Positions 49,424 to 58,615 of a stretch of DNA of 64,000 bases are shown one piece after another. A program made the translations under genes and the position numbers. Source of the DNA: Luteimonas sp. FCS-9 (GTDB lineage: Bacteria > Pseudomonadota > Gammaproteobacteria > Xanthomonadales > Xanthomonadaceae). Position 1 is the stretch's first letter. Every line of letters starts with the position of its first letter. The notes under the pieces are model-generated. The model did no database searches and was not told the origin of the DNA. It saw only the letters and a list, made by a program, of their open reading frames with translations. Location: the NCBI RefSeq assembly GCF_001014645.1, contig NZ_LASZ01000009.1, positions 62,001-126,000 of the forward strand, written 5' to 3'.

Positions 49424-50260
49424 TCACCACGCCAGTTCGAACCACCGCGTCAGCCGTTCGCCCGGCGCCAGCCGCCTTGGCGCGAGGTTGAACGCGTCCG
49501 GTGGCCCGGTCTGCGGCTCGATGCAGGTCGCATGCGGCGCCGCGTCGAACACGACCCGGTGCTCGCAGTCCGAGCGTAGCCGCAGGCGCTGGCCGGCGCG
49601 GTGCAGCACGATCTCGCCATCGCCGGGAAAGCAGTCGTCCCACGGTCCGGGCGGCGCCGGCGCCAGCGGCAGCGTCGCGATGCCCTCCGCGTCCCGCGGG
49701 TAGACCCACGCCGGCGCGAAGTCCACGCGCTCGGGCTTGCGGAACCAGGGATGCCAGCCGATCTCGGCCGGCATCGCGGTGTCGCCCGCCGTCAACGACA
49801 GCGTCAGCCTCACCCGGCCCGGCGCGACCGTGATGCGCTGGTGCGCGGTGCCGCCGAACGCCCAGTCGGTATCGCGCGGCAGTCTCAGCGACAGCGCGAC
49901 GGCGTCCGGCGCCTGCGCCTCGACCCGCCACGCCGAGGCGAAGCCCAGCCCGTGGATCGCATGGCCCTCGAAGTTCGTCCGCAGCGCGTGCGCGCGCCCC
50001 TCGAAGCGGAAGCGGCCACGGCGTACGCGGCCCGCCCACGGCAGCATCGGATAGCAGCCCCAGGCGATCGTCGCCAGGGTGCCGTCCTCGGGCCCGACCA
50101 ACTGCGCGATGCCGTCGTGCACGATCTGCGCGATGCGCCCACCCGCCTCGGGTGCGACGGCGACCTCGGTCGCGCCGCAGCCGATGCGCAGCAGGGGGCC
50201 GGGCGGCAATGGTGCGGTCGCATCGCGCCACGCACGTGCCGGACCGGCGTCAGCCGCCAT
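49424..50260 (-). CDS. galM: Aldose 1-epimerase (GalM-like)
   Basis: The 278-residue epimerase has the galactose mutarotase fold: RIAQIVHDGIAQLVGPEDG, ATIAWGCYPMLPWAGRVRRGRF (substrate-site Arg), GHAIHGLGFA (catalytic His), IGWHPWFRKPE (second His) and CIEPQTGPPDAFN (catalytic Glu). It equilibrates sugar anomers. Its position at the end of the xylan gene block suggests action on xylose or arabinose. It overlaps the GH43 gene by 11 bases. Confidence 0.87.
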   Translation of the reverse strand: MAADAGPARAWRDATAPLPPGPLLRIGCGATEVAVAPEAGGRIAQIVHDGIAQLVGPEDGTLATIAWGCYPMLPWAGRVRRGRFRFEGRAHALRTNFEGHAIHGLGFASAWRVEAQAPDAVALSLRLPRDTDWAFGGTAHQRITVAPGRVRLTLSLTAGDTAMPAEIGWHPWFRKPERVDFAPAWVYPRDAEGIATLPLAPAPPGPWDDCFPGDGEIVLHRAGQRLRLRSDCEHRVVFDAAPHATCIEPQTGPPDAFNLAPRRLAPGERLTRWFELAW

Positions 50261-51305
50261 AGGGCGCGATCGTGCGGATGCGGCCCTGCGCGTCGTGGTG
50301 GAGCTCGGCGACCTTGACGTCGCGCAGGTGGGTCACCCCGCCCGAGCGCAACGCGTCGTGGTAGTACAGCCACCAGCGCCCGTCGAACGCGACGATCGAA
50401 TGGTGCGTCGTCCAGCCGACCACCGGCTCGAGCAGCACGCCCTGGTGGACGAACGGGCCGTACGGGCTGTCGCCCACCGCGTAGCACAGCAGGTGGGTGT
50501 CGCCGGTCGAGTACGACAGGTAGTAGCGCCCGCCGTGGCGGTGCACCCACGGCCCCTCGAAATAGCGCCGCGCGTGATCGTCGGCGCGCAGCGGGCGGCC
50601 GTCGGCGTCGAGGATGGCCACCTCGTGCGTGGGCTCGGCGAGCCCGCGCATGTCCGCGCGCAGCCGCGCCACCCGCGGCCCCAGCGCCGGCGCATCGCCC
50701 GTGGGTTCCTCGTGACCCGGGTCGTAGACGTTGTCGCGGTACTTCTGCAGCTGTCCGCCCCAGATCCCGCCGAAGTACAGGTACTGCTCGCCGTCGTCGT
50801 CGGCGAACACCGCCGGGTCGATCGAGTACGTGCCCTCGATGGGCTCGGGGTCGGGCACGAACGGCCCTTCCGGCCGGTCGCCGACCGCCACGCCGATGCG
50901 GAACAGCCCGTCGTCGCGCTTGGCCGGGAAATAGAAGTAGTAGCGGCCGTCGCGGCATGCCGCGTCGGGCGCCCACATCTGCCGCGCCGCCCACGGCACG
51001 TCGCGCACGTGCAGCGCGCAGCCGCAGTCCACGGCCTCGCCGTCGGGCCGGTCCTGGCGCAGCACGTGGTAGTCCTCCATGCCGAAGTGGCCGCCTTCGT
51101 CGTCGAACGGCGCGCCGGCGTCGATGTCGTGCGAGGGATAGATGTAGATCCGGCCCTCGAACACGTGCGCCGACGGGTCGGCGGTGTGGATGTGGGTCAC
51201 CAGCGGCGGCGAGATCGCCGTGGCGGCGAGCGCCTGCAGGTCGGGGGTCGGCGCGGCGTCGGCGGCGGCGTCGACCGCACGGGCATCGTCGGGCGGCGCG
51301 GTCAC
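50250..51305 (-). CDS. GH43 beta-xylosidase/arabinofuranosidase
   Basis: The 351-residue glycosidase has the five-bladed GH43 propeller. Three acidic catalytic positions are visible: the Asp of THIHTADPSAHVFEGRIYIY, the Asp of TYSIDPAVFADDDGEQYLYFGG and the Glu of YFEGPWVHRHGG. No signal peptide is apparent, so it may act in the cytoplasm on imported xylo-oligosaccharides. The start is a GTG overlapping the GPH symporter stop. Confidence 0.9.
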   Translation of the reverse strand: MTAPPDDARAVDAAADAAPTPDLQALAATAISPPLVTHIHTADPSAHVFEGRIYIYPSHDIDAGAPFDDEGGHFGMEDYHVLRQDRPDGEAVDCGCALHVRDVPWAARQMWAPDAACRDGRYYFYFPAKRDDGLFRIGVAVGDRPEGPFVPDPEPIEGTYSIDPAVFADDDGEQYLYFGGIWGGQLQKYRDNVYDPGHEEPTGDAPALGPRVARLRADMRGLAEPTHEVAILDADGRPLRADDHARRYFEGPWVHRHGGRYYLSYSTGDTHLLCYAVGDSPYGPFVHQGVLLEPVVGWTTHHSIVAFDGRWWLYYHDALRSGGVTHLRDVKVAELHHDAQGRIRTIAPYGG

Positions 51306-52789
51306 GGCGTCGCTCCGGCGGCGCGCGCACGACGCGCACCGAGCTCGTGTTCGATTCGGGTTTCCATCGGCTTGTCGATCTCGTAGAAGAACAGCAGGGC
51401 CACGGCGGCCAGGAACGGCAGCGCGCAGTACACGCTGACCGCGAGCCGGATGCCGTCGATCGCGGCCGCCGGCTGGGTGCTCGCGCCGGCCTCGTAGCCG
51501 TAGCGCGCCAATACCGCGGCGACCAGCGCGCCGCCGATGCTCAGTCCGATCTTCAGGCCGCACAGCATCGCCGAGAAGATGATCGCGGTCGCGCGGCGGT
51601 CGTTCTTCCACTCCGACCAGTCGGCGACGTCGGCGATCATCGCCCACAGCAGCGGGATCGTGATGCCGTAGAAGAAGCCGTGCAGGATCTGCGAGCCGAA
51701 CACCAGGCCGATCGCGTCGGGCGGATAGACGTAGAACGCCAGCAGGAACAGCGTCGAGACGAACAGCGCGCCGCCGAACACGTTGCGCTTGCCGAAGCGG
51801 TCGGCCAGCGGGCGCGACAGCCCGATGCCCAGGATCATGAAGACGATGCCGCCGGCGTTGAACAGGCTGAAGGCCGACGTCGGCGCGTCCTCCGGCCACA
51901 GGAAGCCGGCCATGCCTGCACTGGCCAGCATCGCGTTGAGCCCGCCGATCGCGCGCTCGAAGCCGCTGCGTTCCAGGAAGTCCGCCAGCGCCGCCGGGTC
52001 GAGGTAGTACTGGAAGTAGTAGATCGTCATGCCGCCCTTGAGCGCGAGCGTCGCGAACACCAGGATCGTCAGCGCCAGCATCACCAGCCACGGCCGGTTG
52101 CGGGCGAGGTCGGCCAGGTCCTGGCGCACGCCCGACGACTGCGCCGGGGTCGGCACGATGCGCTCGCGCGTGGTCGCGAACGTGATCAGGAAGAACACCG
52201 TGCCGACGACCGCGAACACCGTCATCACGCTCTCGAAGCCGCGCACCCGGTCGCCGTCGCCCAGGATCAGCACCAGCGGCAACAGCAGCACCTGGATCAC
52301 GAACTGGGCGATCATCACCGCGACGAAGCGGTAGGCCGACAGGCTGTTGCGCTGGGCCATGTTGCCGGTCAGCACGCCGCTGAGCGCCGAGTACGGCAGG
52401 TTGTTGGCGCCGTAGACCAGCACCAGCAGCGTGTAGGTCGCCAGCGCGTAGATCACCTTGCCGCGCTCGCCCAGTTCCGGCGTGCTGAAGGCCAGCAGCG
52501 ACAGCACGCCGAACGGCACCGCCGTCCACAGGATCCACGGCCGGAACTTGCCCCAGCGCGTGCGCGTGCGGTCGGCCAGGATGCCGATCACCGGCGTGAA
52601 CACGAACGCGCCGAGCAGGCCGACGACGAAGATGATCGTCGCCGCGGTCGAGGCCGGCAGCGCATAGACGTCGGTGTAGAAGAACGCCAGGTAGGTGATC
52701 AGGGTCTGGAAGATCAGGTTCGCGGCGAGATCGCCGAGGCTGTAGCCGACCTTCTCCCGGACCGAGAGGTGCTGCGATGCGTTGCTCAT
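51302..52789 (-). CDS. GPH-family glycoside/pentoside:cation symporter (XynP-like)
   Basis: The 495-residue permease of the GPH family (MFS_2) has about 12 helices. Features are LGDLAANLIFQTLITYLAFFYTDVY at the start, GILADRTRTRWGKFRPWIL, NNLPYSALSGVLTGNMAQRNSLSAYR and the conserved C-terminal MIADVADWSEWKNDRRATAIIFS. It imports xylosides or similar oligosaccharides with a cation. It is coupled to GH43 (GTGA overlap). The ATG at 52789 is the first Met of the aligned family. Confidence 0.88.
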   Translation of the reverse strand: MSNASQHLSVREKVGYSLGDLAANLIFQTLITYLAFFYTDVYALPASTAATIIFVVGLLGAFVFTPVIGILADRTRTRWGKFRPWILWTAVPFGVLSLLAFSTPELGERGKVIYALATYTLLVLVYGANNLPYSALSGVLTGNMAQRNSLSAYRFVAVMIAQFVIQVLLLPLVLILGDGDRVRGFESVMTVFAVVGTVFFLITFATTRERIVPTPAQSSGVRQDLADLARNRPWLVMLALTILVFATLALKGGMTIYYFQYYLDPAALADFLERSGFERAIGGLNAMLASAGMAGFLWPEDAPTSAFSLFNAGGIVFMILGIGLSRPLADRFGKRNVFGGALFVSTLFLLAFYVYPPDAIGLVFGSQILHGFFYGITIPLLWAMIADVADWSEWKNDRRATAIIFSAMLCGLKIGLSIGGALVAAVLARYGYEAGASTQPAAAIDGIRLAVSVYCALPFLAAVALLFFYEIDKPMETRIEHELGARRARAAGATP

Positions 52790-52859
52790 CGTTCCTGTGT
52801 TTCCTGCTGCTCCCGGACGGCACCGGCGCGGTGCCCGCATCGCCTCGCGGCACCGGGCG

Positions 52860-52900
52860 CCTGCGCGACGGCGTCCGGGAGGACGACGCCGTCGCGCAGG
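52860..52900 (-). terminator. 16-bp perfect stem-loop after the TonB receptor
   Basis: CCTGCGCGACGGCGTC (52860-52875) and its perfect complement at 52885-52900 form a very stable hairpin with a nine-base loop, 13 bases after the receptor stop and 70 bases ahead of the GPH start. There is no T-run, so it may terminate or attenuate transcription, or stabilise the receptor mRNA. Confidence 0.65.
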
Positions 52901-52913
52901 GCCCGCCGACGCG

Positions 52914-55796
52914 TCAGAACGTCCCGCGGATGCCGACGGTGAACGTCGTGCCCGGGTCGTACATGTCGTTGACCGCGTTGGGGTAGGCGAAGTACGAGCG
53001 ACGTTCCTCGCCGGTGATGTTGAGCACGTTGAAGGTCAGCTGGGGCTCGGAGCGGATGCCCTTGAGCGTGTAGCTGGCCGACAGGTCGAGCTGGCCGCGG
53101 TCCTCGCCGTAGATCTGCGCGAACGGAATGCCCTGCTGGTTCGGCCCCGTGCCCACCGCCCCTTCCGCCCAGGTGTAGGACAGCCGCACCGAGGCGACGT
53201 CGTTCTCCCAGTACGCGGTCGCGTTCCACATCGACGGCGCCACGCCGTAGACGTTGCCCGCCAGCGCGTCGGCGTCGTTGCCGAGCGTCTTGATGTCGAG
53301 CTTGGTGTAGTTGGCCATGAAGCCCAGCCCCTCGAGCACCACGCTCAGCGGCTGCACCCAGATCGCCTCCCAGCCGCGGACCTCGAGCTCGGCGTCGGCG
53401 TTGACCTGCTGGTTGACGTTGACGGTCGCCACGTCCGGGCCGCCGCGCGAGAGGATCGCCTGCTGCTGCTCGGCGACCAGGCTCTCGAACGGGATGCCCA
53501 GGCTGCTGAACGGCCGCGTGGTCACGCCCTGGTAGGTATAGCCCTCGATGCGCTTGTTGAACAGCGTCAGCCCGACGAAGCCCTCGCCACCGGTGTACCA
53601 CTCGCCGCCGATGTCGAAGTTGGTCGAGGTGTACGGCGTGAGGTTCGGGTTGCCCTGGTTGGCCACCTGCGCCGAGATGTCGGTGAACGTCGTCGCCGGC
53701 AGCATCGAGCTGGGGTTGGGCCGGGTCATCGTGCGCGAGGCCGACGTGCGCAGCACGACGTTGTCGGCGACGTCCCACGCCGCGCTGAACGACGGCAGCC
53801 ACTCGGCGTAGTCGCCGGTCAGCGTCTGCCACTGGCGCACGCCGCCGATCGTCACCGGCCCGCTGATCTCCTGGTCGGTGGTCGCGTAGCGCACGCCCAT
53901 GTTGTAGCGCAGGTTGCGGTTCCAGATCTCCGACTCGCCGTTGACCATCACGTAGGCGGCCTTGGTGGTCTCGTCGAAGCCGCCGGTCGGACCGCCGGTG
54001 TTGGCACCGCTGGCCTCGCCGGCCGCGTCGCGGTACTGGGCGTAGTTGGTGTCGCGCATGAAGCGCTCGAAGTCGACGGTCACAAAGCCCAGCGGGCCCG
54101 GCACGATGTAGCCGGCCAGTTCGGCGTCGCTGACCTGCGAGAACGCATACGGCTGCCAGTCGGTGCCGGTGTCGCCGAAGCCCTGCACGCGACGCTGGTT
54201 GTTGTCCCAGGCCACGCCGAAGGTCACGTTGTTGCGGTCCTCGCCCAGCTGCAGGTCGGCGCGCACGCCGCGGGTCTGCGTCACGCGCTTCTCGTTCTGC
54301 GCCCAGACGCGCCCGCCGTTCCAGGTCCATCCCAGGTTCGGGTCGTTGAGGTCGAGATCGGTGTTCCAGGTCGGCACGTTGCCGTCGTTGGCGTACTGCA
54401 GCGTGGTGTAGGGCGAGTTGAACAGGATCGTCGGCGAGTCGCGGAACATCCAGCTGCGGCTCATGTTGGCCTGCACGTCGAGCTTGACGTCCTGGGCGTC
54501 GCCGAACCAGAACGTGCCGCCCGGGGTCAGGTGCCAGTACTGCACGTCCTCGGTGTACGGGCGCGCCTCCAGGAAGAACTGCGCGTTGGTGAACGTGGCG
54601 CCGGTGACGACGTTGTTCGTATCGAGTTGCATGTCCAGCGGGATCAGCGCGCCGTTGCGGCCGATCAGGTTGATGTCGATGCGGTCGTTGGTACGCTTGG
54701 CCTTGGTGTAGAGCACGTCGAGGTAGAGCTCGGCGTTGTCGCTGGGCCGCCATTGCAGCGACCCCAGGAACGCGTCGCGGTCGCGGTCGCCGGACATGTG
54801 CACCGGCCGGCCGAGACGCGGGATCAGCGCCTCGCCGATCTGCGCGGTGGTCAGGCCGGGGTTGTTGGCCTGCAGCCAGGCGGCGTCGATCGCCTGCCCC
54901 GGCACCAGCCCGGCAGCGATCGTCGACGCGTTGTTGGGTACCACATCGGGGATGCGCCAGCCGTTGCCGCCGGTGACGTTGCAGGCGCTGCCCAGCGCCG
55001 GGAAGCCGCCCGGCGCGCCGCCATTGCCGCACTGCGCATTGGTGAGGTTGGGGTTGGTCCAACCGACGGTCTCGTAGCCCTCCACGCCCATCTTGCCGCG
55101 CTGCGAGGTCACGCCGACGAGCACGCCGAACGTGCCCTCGTCGTTGGTCCAACTGCCGATCACGGTGCCGCGCGGACTGGTCTTCTCGGCGATGTCGTTG
55201 TAGTCGGCCTGCAGCGAGTAGGTCACCTGGCTGCCGTTGACGTCGAACGGGCGCATGTTGCGCATGTCCACGACACCCGACGCGCCGCCCTCGGTGAGCC
55301 GGGCGGTCGGCGACTTGTAGACCGTGAGCTGGTTGAAGAACTCGGTCGGGAAGATGTTGAGGTCGACCTCGCGGTTCTGGTTGGTCGCATCCAGGCCGAT
55401 CGACGCGGTCGCCACCGATGCGCCGTTGATCGTGGTCTTGGTGAAGCTGCTGGGCAGGCCGCGGATCGCGATGTTCAGGCCTTCGCCGTTGACGTCGCGG
55501 TTGAGCTGGATGCCGGGGATGCGGCTCAGCGATTCGGCGATGTTGGTGTCGGGGAACTTGCCGATGTCCTCGGCGAAGATCGAGTCGGTGAAGCCGGTCG
55601 ACTCGCGCTTGGCCTCGGTCGCGAACTGCAGGCTCTGGCGGTAGCCGCGGACCACGACCGCGTCGAGGTCGGTGGCCGAGGCCGATGTTTCGGTCGGCGG
55701 CGTCGGGTCCTGCGCGAACGCGGACGCGCCCGCCGTGCCCAGCAGCGCGATGCCCAGCGCACGCGACAATGCGGTTTTCGAGACTTGGATCTGCAC
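52914..55796 (-). CDS. TonB-dependent receptor of the xylan locus
   Basis: The 960-residue outer-membrane receptor has a signal peptide (about 28 residues), the TonB box region DLDAVVVRGYRQSLQFATEAK, the plug (DSIFAEDIGKFPDTNIAESL and GIQLNRDVNGEGLNIAIRGLPSS), and a 22-strand barrel ending in a C-terminal Phe (VGIRGTF). DSIFAEDIGKFPD is typical of carbohydrate-uptake receptors of xanthomonads. It presumably imports xylan oligosaccharides. The start is GTG (55796), with an operator at 55918-55931 in the promoter. Confidence 0.93.
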   Translation of the reverse strand: MQIQVSKTALSRALGIALLGTAGASAFAQDPTPPTETSASATDLDAVVVRGYRQSLQFATEAKRESTGFTDSIFAEDIGKFPDTNIAESLSRIPGIQLNRDVNGEGLNIAIRGLPSSFTKTTINGASVATASIGLDATNQNREVDLNIFPTEFFNQLTVYKSPTARLTEGGASGVVDMRNMRPFDVNGSQVTYSLQADYNDIAEKTSPRGTVIGSWTNDEGTFGVLVGVTSQRGKMGVEGYETVGWTNPNLTNAQCGNGGAPGGFPALGSACNVTGGNGWRIPDVVPNNASTIAAGLVPGQAIDAAWLQANNPGLTTAQIGEALIPRLGRPVHMSGDRDRDAFLGSLQWRPSDNAELYLDVLYTKAKRTNDRIDINLIGRNGALIPLDMQLDTNNVVTGATFTNAQFFLEARPYTEDVQYWHLTPGGTFWFGDAQDVKLDVQANMSRSWMFRDSPTILFNSPYTTLQYANDGNVPTWNTDLDLNDPNLGWTWNGGRVWAQNEKRVTQTRGVRADLQLGEDRNNVTFGVAWDNNQRRVQGFGDTGTDWQPYAFSQVSDAELAGYIVPGPLGFVTVDFERFMRDTNYAQYRDAAGEASGANTGGPTGGFDETTKAAYVMVNGESEIWNRNLRYNMGVRYATTDQEISGPVTIGGVRQWQTLTGDYAEWLPSFSAAWDVADNVVLRTSASRTMTRPNPSSMLPATTFTDISAQVANQGNPNLTPYTSTNFDIGGEWYTGGEGFVGLTLFNKRIEGYTYQGVTTRPFSSLGIPFESLVAEQQQAILSRGGPDVATVNVNQQVNADAELEVRGWEAIWVQPLSVVLEGLGFMANYTKLDIKTLGNDADALAGNVYGVAPSMWNATAYWENDVASVRLSYTWAEGAVGTGPNQQGIPFAQIYGEDRGQLDLSASYTLKGIRSEPQLTFNVLNITGEERRSYFAYPNAVNDMYDPGTTFTVGIRGTF

Positions 55797-55917
55797 CGTA
55801 CTCCCCTCCCGTTTCTGGTGACCGGCACGTGGCGCGCTGCGCGTCGCCCGGGCCGTTGCGTGTTGTTCGTCCCACCCCTGACGCGTCGGTGGATGCCCGC
55901 CTCCGCGCTCGAATTGA

Positions 55918-55931
55918 TGGTAGCGCTATCA
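55918..55931. promoter_or_regulatory. LacI-type operator (xyl-box-like), receptor side
   Basis: TGGTAGCGCTATCA is a near-perfect inverted repeat around TAGCGCTA, 122 bases upstream of the receptor start. It matches the TGGTAGCGCTAACA-type box known for xylan genes in Xanthomonas (from memory). Confidence 0.75.
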
Positions 55932-56081
55932 AAAATGGCGCGCACGCTGCGTAGCAGCATGACCGGCAAGCGCCATCGAAACCGCGCCGCTGCGACGTTC
56001 GAGGCCGGTTTTCCTCCCTTGACTGCCCAAGGCGGGCGGCGTGATGCAGTGCAGAACGCAATCCCGGCGAGGCTGTGTTAA

Positions 56082-56095
56082 TGATAGCGCTACCA
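56082..56095. promoter_or_regulatory. LacI-type operator (xyl-box-like), ExuT side
   Basis: TGATAGCGCTACCA is the exact reverse complement of the operator at 55918-55931. It lies 111 bases upstream of the ExuT-like start codon, so both divergent units should answer to one repressor. The other sequence between 55797 and 56205 holds no gene. Confidence 0.75.
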
Positions 56096-56205
56096 CGGAT
56101 TTGCGCCGTGGAGCACGCCTGGAGGGAGGCGATGACAGCGACTCGAGGGGCGCGGCCGCAGCGGTCGCCGGCGATGGTATTCGGCACCCGGACGGAGCCG
56201 CCGAG

Positions 56206-57504
56206 GTGAGCGGCGGCGCTCCTGCGGGGCTCGCCGCGCAGCCGCCGGCGGCGCGGATCGGCATGTACCGGTGGCGGGTGTGCGCGATGCTGCTCGCGGC
56301 GACGACCATCAACTACATCGACCGCCAGGTGCTGGGCGTGCTCGCCCCGTTCCTGCAGGACGAGATCGGCTGGAACGAGATCCAGTACGGCTACATCGTC
56401 ACCGCGTTCCAGGCCGCGTACGCGATCGGACTGCTGTGCGCCGGCGCGATCATCGACCGCTTGGGCACCAAGGCCGGCTATGCGATCGCGATCTGCGTGT
56501 GGAGCATCGCGGCGATGAGCCATTCGCTGGCGGCCGGGGTCGTCGGCTTCGTGATCGCCCGCTTCATGCTGGGGCTGGGCGAGGCCGGCAACTTCCCGGC
56601 CGCGATCAAGACCGTGGCCGAGTGGTTTCCGCGGCGCGAGCGTGCGTTCGCGACCGGCATCTTCAACTCCGGCTCCAACATCGGCGCGATCGTCGCCCCG
56701 CTGCTGGTGCCGGTCATCGCGGTGACCTGGGGCTGGCAGGCCGCGTTCCTGTTCACCGGCGCGCTCAGCGCGACATGGCTGGCGGTCTGGCTGCTGACCT
56801 ACCGCGCACCGGAGCAACAGCCGGCGCTGTCGGCGGCGGAGCTCGCGCACATCCGCAGCGATCCGCCCGAGCCCACGGCCAAGGTCCCTTGGCGGCGCAT
56901 CCTCCGCCATCGCCAGGCGTGGGCCTTCGTCGCCGCCAAGTTCATCACCGACCCGATCTGGTGGTTCTTCCTGTTCTGGCTGCCGAAGTTCCTCAACGCC
57001 GAGTACGGCCTGACCCTGCTCGCGCTCGGCCTGCCGCTGGTGGCGATCTTCGTGCTCGCCGACGTGGGCAGCATCCTGGGCGGCTGGCTGGCCGGGCGCT
57101 TCCTGCGCCTGGGCTGGAGCGTCAACCGCGCGCGCAAGGGCGCGATGCTGGTCTGCGCGCTATGCGTGGTGCCGATCGTGTTCGCCGCGCAGGCCGACAA
57201 CCTGTGGCTGGCGGTGGCGCTGATCGGCCTGGCGACCGCCGGCCACCAGGGCTGGTCGGCCAACGTGTTCACGCTGACCTCGGACATGTTCCCGCGCCAC
57301 GCGGTCGCGTCGGTCGTCGGCATCGGCGGGTTCGCCGGCGCGGTCGGCGGCATGATGATCGCGACCTTCACCGGCTGGCTGCTGCAGACCACCGGCAGCT
57401 ACCTGCCGGTGTTCCTGATGGCGGGTTCGGCCTACCTGCTGGCGCTGCTGGTGGTGCACCTGCTGGCGCCGCGGCTGGAACCGGCCAGGCTCGAATCGCC
57501 CTGA
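56206..57504 (+). CDS. ExuT-like hexuronate MFS permease (ACS family)
   Basis: The 432-residue permease of the anion:cation symporter family has about 12 helices. Typical stretches are TTINYIDRQVLGVLAPFLQDEIGWNEIQYG, FMLGLGEAGNFPAAIKTVAEWFPRRERAFATGIFNSGSNIGA and WWFFLFWLPKFLNAEYGL. E. coli ExuT imports glucuronate, and here glucuronate would come from GH115. A GTG at 56206 preceded by a GGAG site is chosen. Earlier in-frame codons lie upstream of or within the operator at 56082 and cannot be starts of the real mRNA. Confidence 0.87.
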   Translation: MSGGAPAGLAAQPPAARIGMYRWRVCAMLLAATTINYIDRQVLGVLAPFLQDEIGWNEIQYGYIVTAFQAAYAIGLLCAGAIIDRLGTKAGYAIAICVWSIAAMSHSLAAGVVGFVIARFMLGLGEAGNFPAAIKTVAEWFPRRERAFATGIFNSGSNIGAIVAPLLVPVIAVTWGWQAAFLFTGALSATWLAVWLLTYRAPEQQPALSAAELAHIRSDPPEPTAKVPWRRILRHRQAWAFVAAKFITDPIWWFFLFWLPKFLNAEYGLTLLALGLPLVAIFVLADVGSILGGWLAGRFLRLGWSVNRARKGAMLVCALCVVPIVFAAQADNLWLAVALIGLATAGHQGWSANVFTLTSDMFPRHAVASVVGIGGFAGAVGGMMIATFTGWLLQTTGSYLPVFLMAGSAYLLALLVVHLLAPRLEPARLESP

Positions 57505-57543
57505 GGCGCCGCGCGAGCGCCCTGTCGTCACACGTTCAGACCA

Positions 57544-57563
57544 TCGCGCGCGAGCGCGTTTCC
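57544..57563. repeat. Single degenerate REP upstream of GH10
   Basis: TCGCGCGCGAGCGCG then TTTCC is a diverged copy of the REP (right orientation) that has lost its partner. It lies in the 76-base gap between the ExuT-like and GH10 genes, just before the GH10 ribosome site. Confidence 0.55.
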
Positions 57564-57580
57564 AGAAGGACATGCAGACC

Positions 57581-58615
57581 ATGAAATACGTCCCCGCCTC
57601 CCTGCTCGCCGCGCTGGCGCTCGCACTGTCGGCCTGCGGCGACCGCCCGCCCGCCGCGCCCGGATCCGCCGCGGACCCGGCACCCGCACCCGCCTCCACC
57701 GCGCTGGCGCACGGCCAGGCCAAATTTCTTGGCGGCGCGCACAGCCCGTCGCAGGCCGAGGGCTTCGTCGACTACTGGAACAAGGTCAGCCCGGAGAACG
57801 GCGGCAAGTGGGGCGAGGTCGAGGCCGAGCGCGACGTGATGGTCTGGGACGAGCTCGACGCCGCCTGGCAGGTGGCGAAGGACCACGGCCTGCCGTTCCA
57901 GATGCACGTGATGGTCTGGGGCAACCAGCAGCCCGAGTGGATCAAGACGCTGCCGCCGGCCGAACAGCGCGCGGAGATCGAACAGTGGTTCGCGGCAGTC
58001 GCCGAACGCTACCCGGGCATCGACTTCGTCGAGGTCGTCAACGAGCCGCTCAACGACCCGCCGTCGAAGGACGACCAGGGCGGCGGCCACTACATCGAGG
58101 CGCTCGGCGGGGACGGCGAGAGCGGATGGGACTGGATCCTGGAATCGTTCCGCCTCGCCCGAACGCACTTCCCCGATTCTAAGCTGATGATCAACGAGTA
58201 CAGCGTCACCAACGATCCCGAGGCGACGCAGCGCTACCTGGAGATCGTGCGGCTGCTGCAGGCAGAAAACCTGGTCGATGCGATCGGCGTACAGGGCCAT
58301 GCGTTCTCGACCACGACCGAGACATCGATGGACGTGCATCGCGCCAACCTCGACGCGCTCGGCGCGACCGGCCTGCCGGTCTACGTCACCGAGCTCGACA
58401 TCGACGGTCCCGACGACGACACCCAGCTGCGCGATTACCAGCGCATCTTCCCGGTGTTCTGGGAGCATCCGGCGGTCCACGGCATCACGATGTGGGGCTT
58501 CCGCCGCGGCCTGTGGCGCGACGAACAGGGCGCCTACCTGGTCCGCGACGACGGCAGCGAGCGGCCGGCGCTGGACTGGCTGCGCCGCTACGTGGGCGGA
58601 GAGGCGCAACCATGA
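57581..58615 (+). CDS. GH10 endo-xylanase lipoprotein
   Basis: The 344-residue protein is a GH10 (beta/alpha)8 enzyme with a lipoprotein signal (LALALSACG). The acid/base Glu is E155 in VEVVNEPLND and the nucleophile E271 in VYVTELDIDG. The canonical GH10 sequence WDELDAAWQVAKDHGLPFQMH precedes them. It cuts the xylan main chain. The ATG at 57581 has AGAAGGA ten bases upstream. An ATG nine bases earlier is too close to it. Confidence 0.9.
   Translation: MKYVPASLLAALALALSACGDRPPAAPGSAADPAPAPASTALAHGQAKFLGGAHSPSQAEGFVDYWNKVSPENGGKWGEVEAERDVMVWDELDAAWQVAKDHGLPFQMHVMVWGNQQPEWIKTLPPAEQRAEIEQWFAAVAERYPGIDFVEVVNEPLNDPPSKDDQGGGHYIEALGGDGESGWDWILESFRLARTHFPDSKLMINEYSVTNDPEATQRYLEIVRLLQAENLVDAIGVQGHAFSTTTETSMDVHRANLDALGATGLPVYVTELDIDGPDDDTQLRDYQRIFPVFWEHPAVHGITMWGFRRGLWRDEQGAYLVRDDGSERPALDWLRRYVGGEAQP

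Noticed and set aside
56041-56205. Upstream extension of the ExuT-like permease
   Set aside because: It would put the LacI operator inside the coding region, and the residues have no family similarity.
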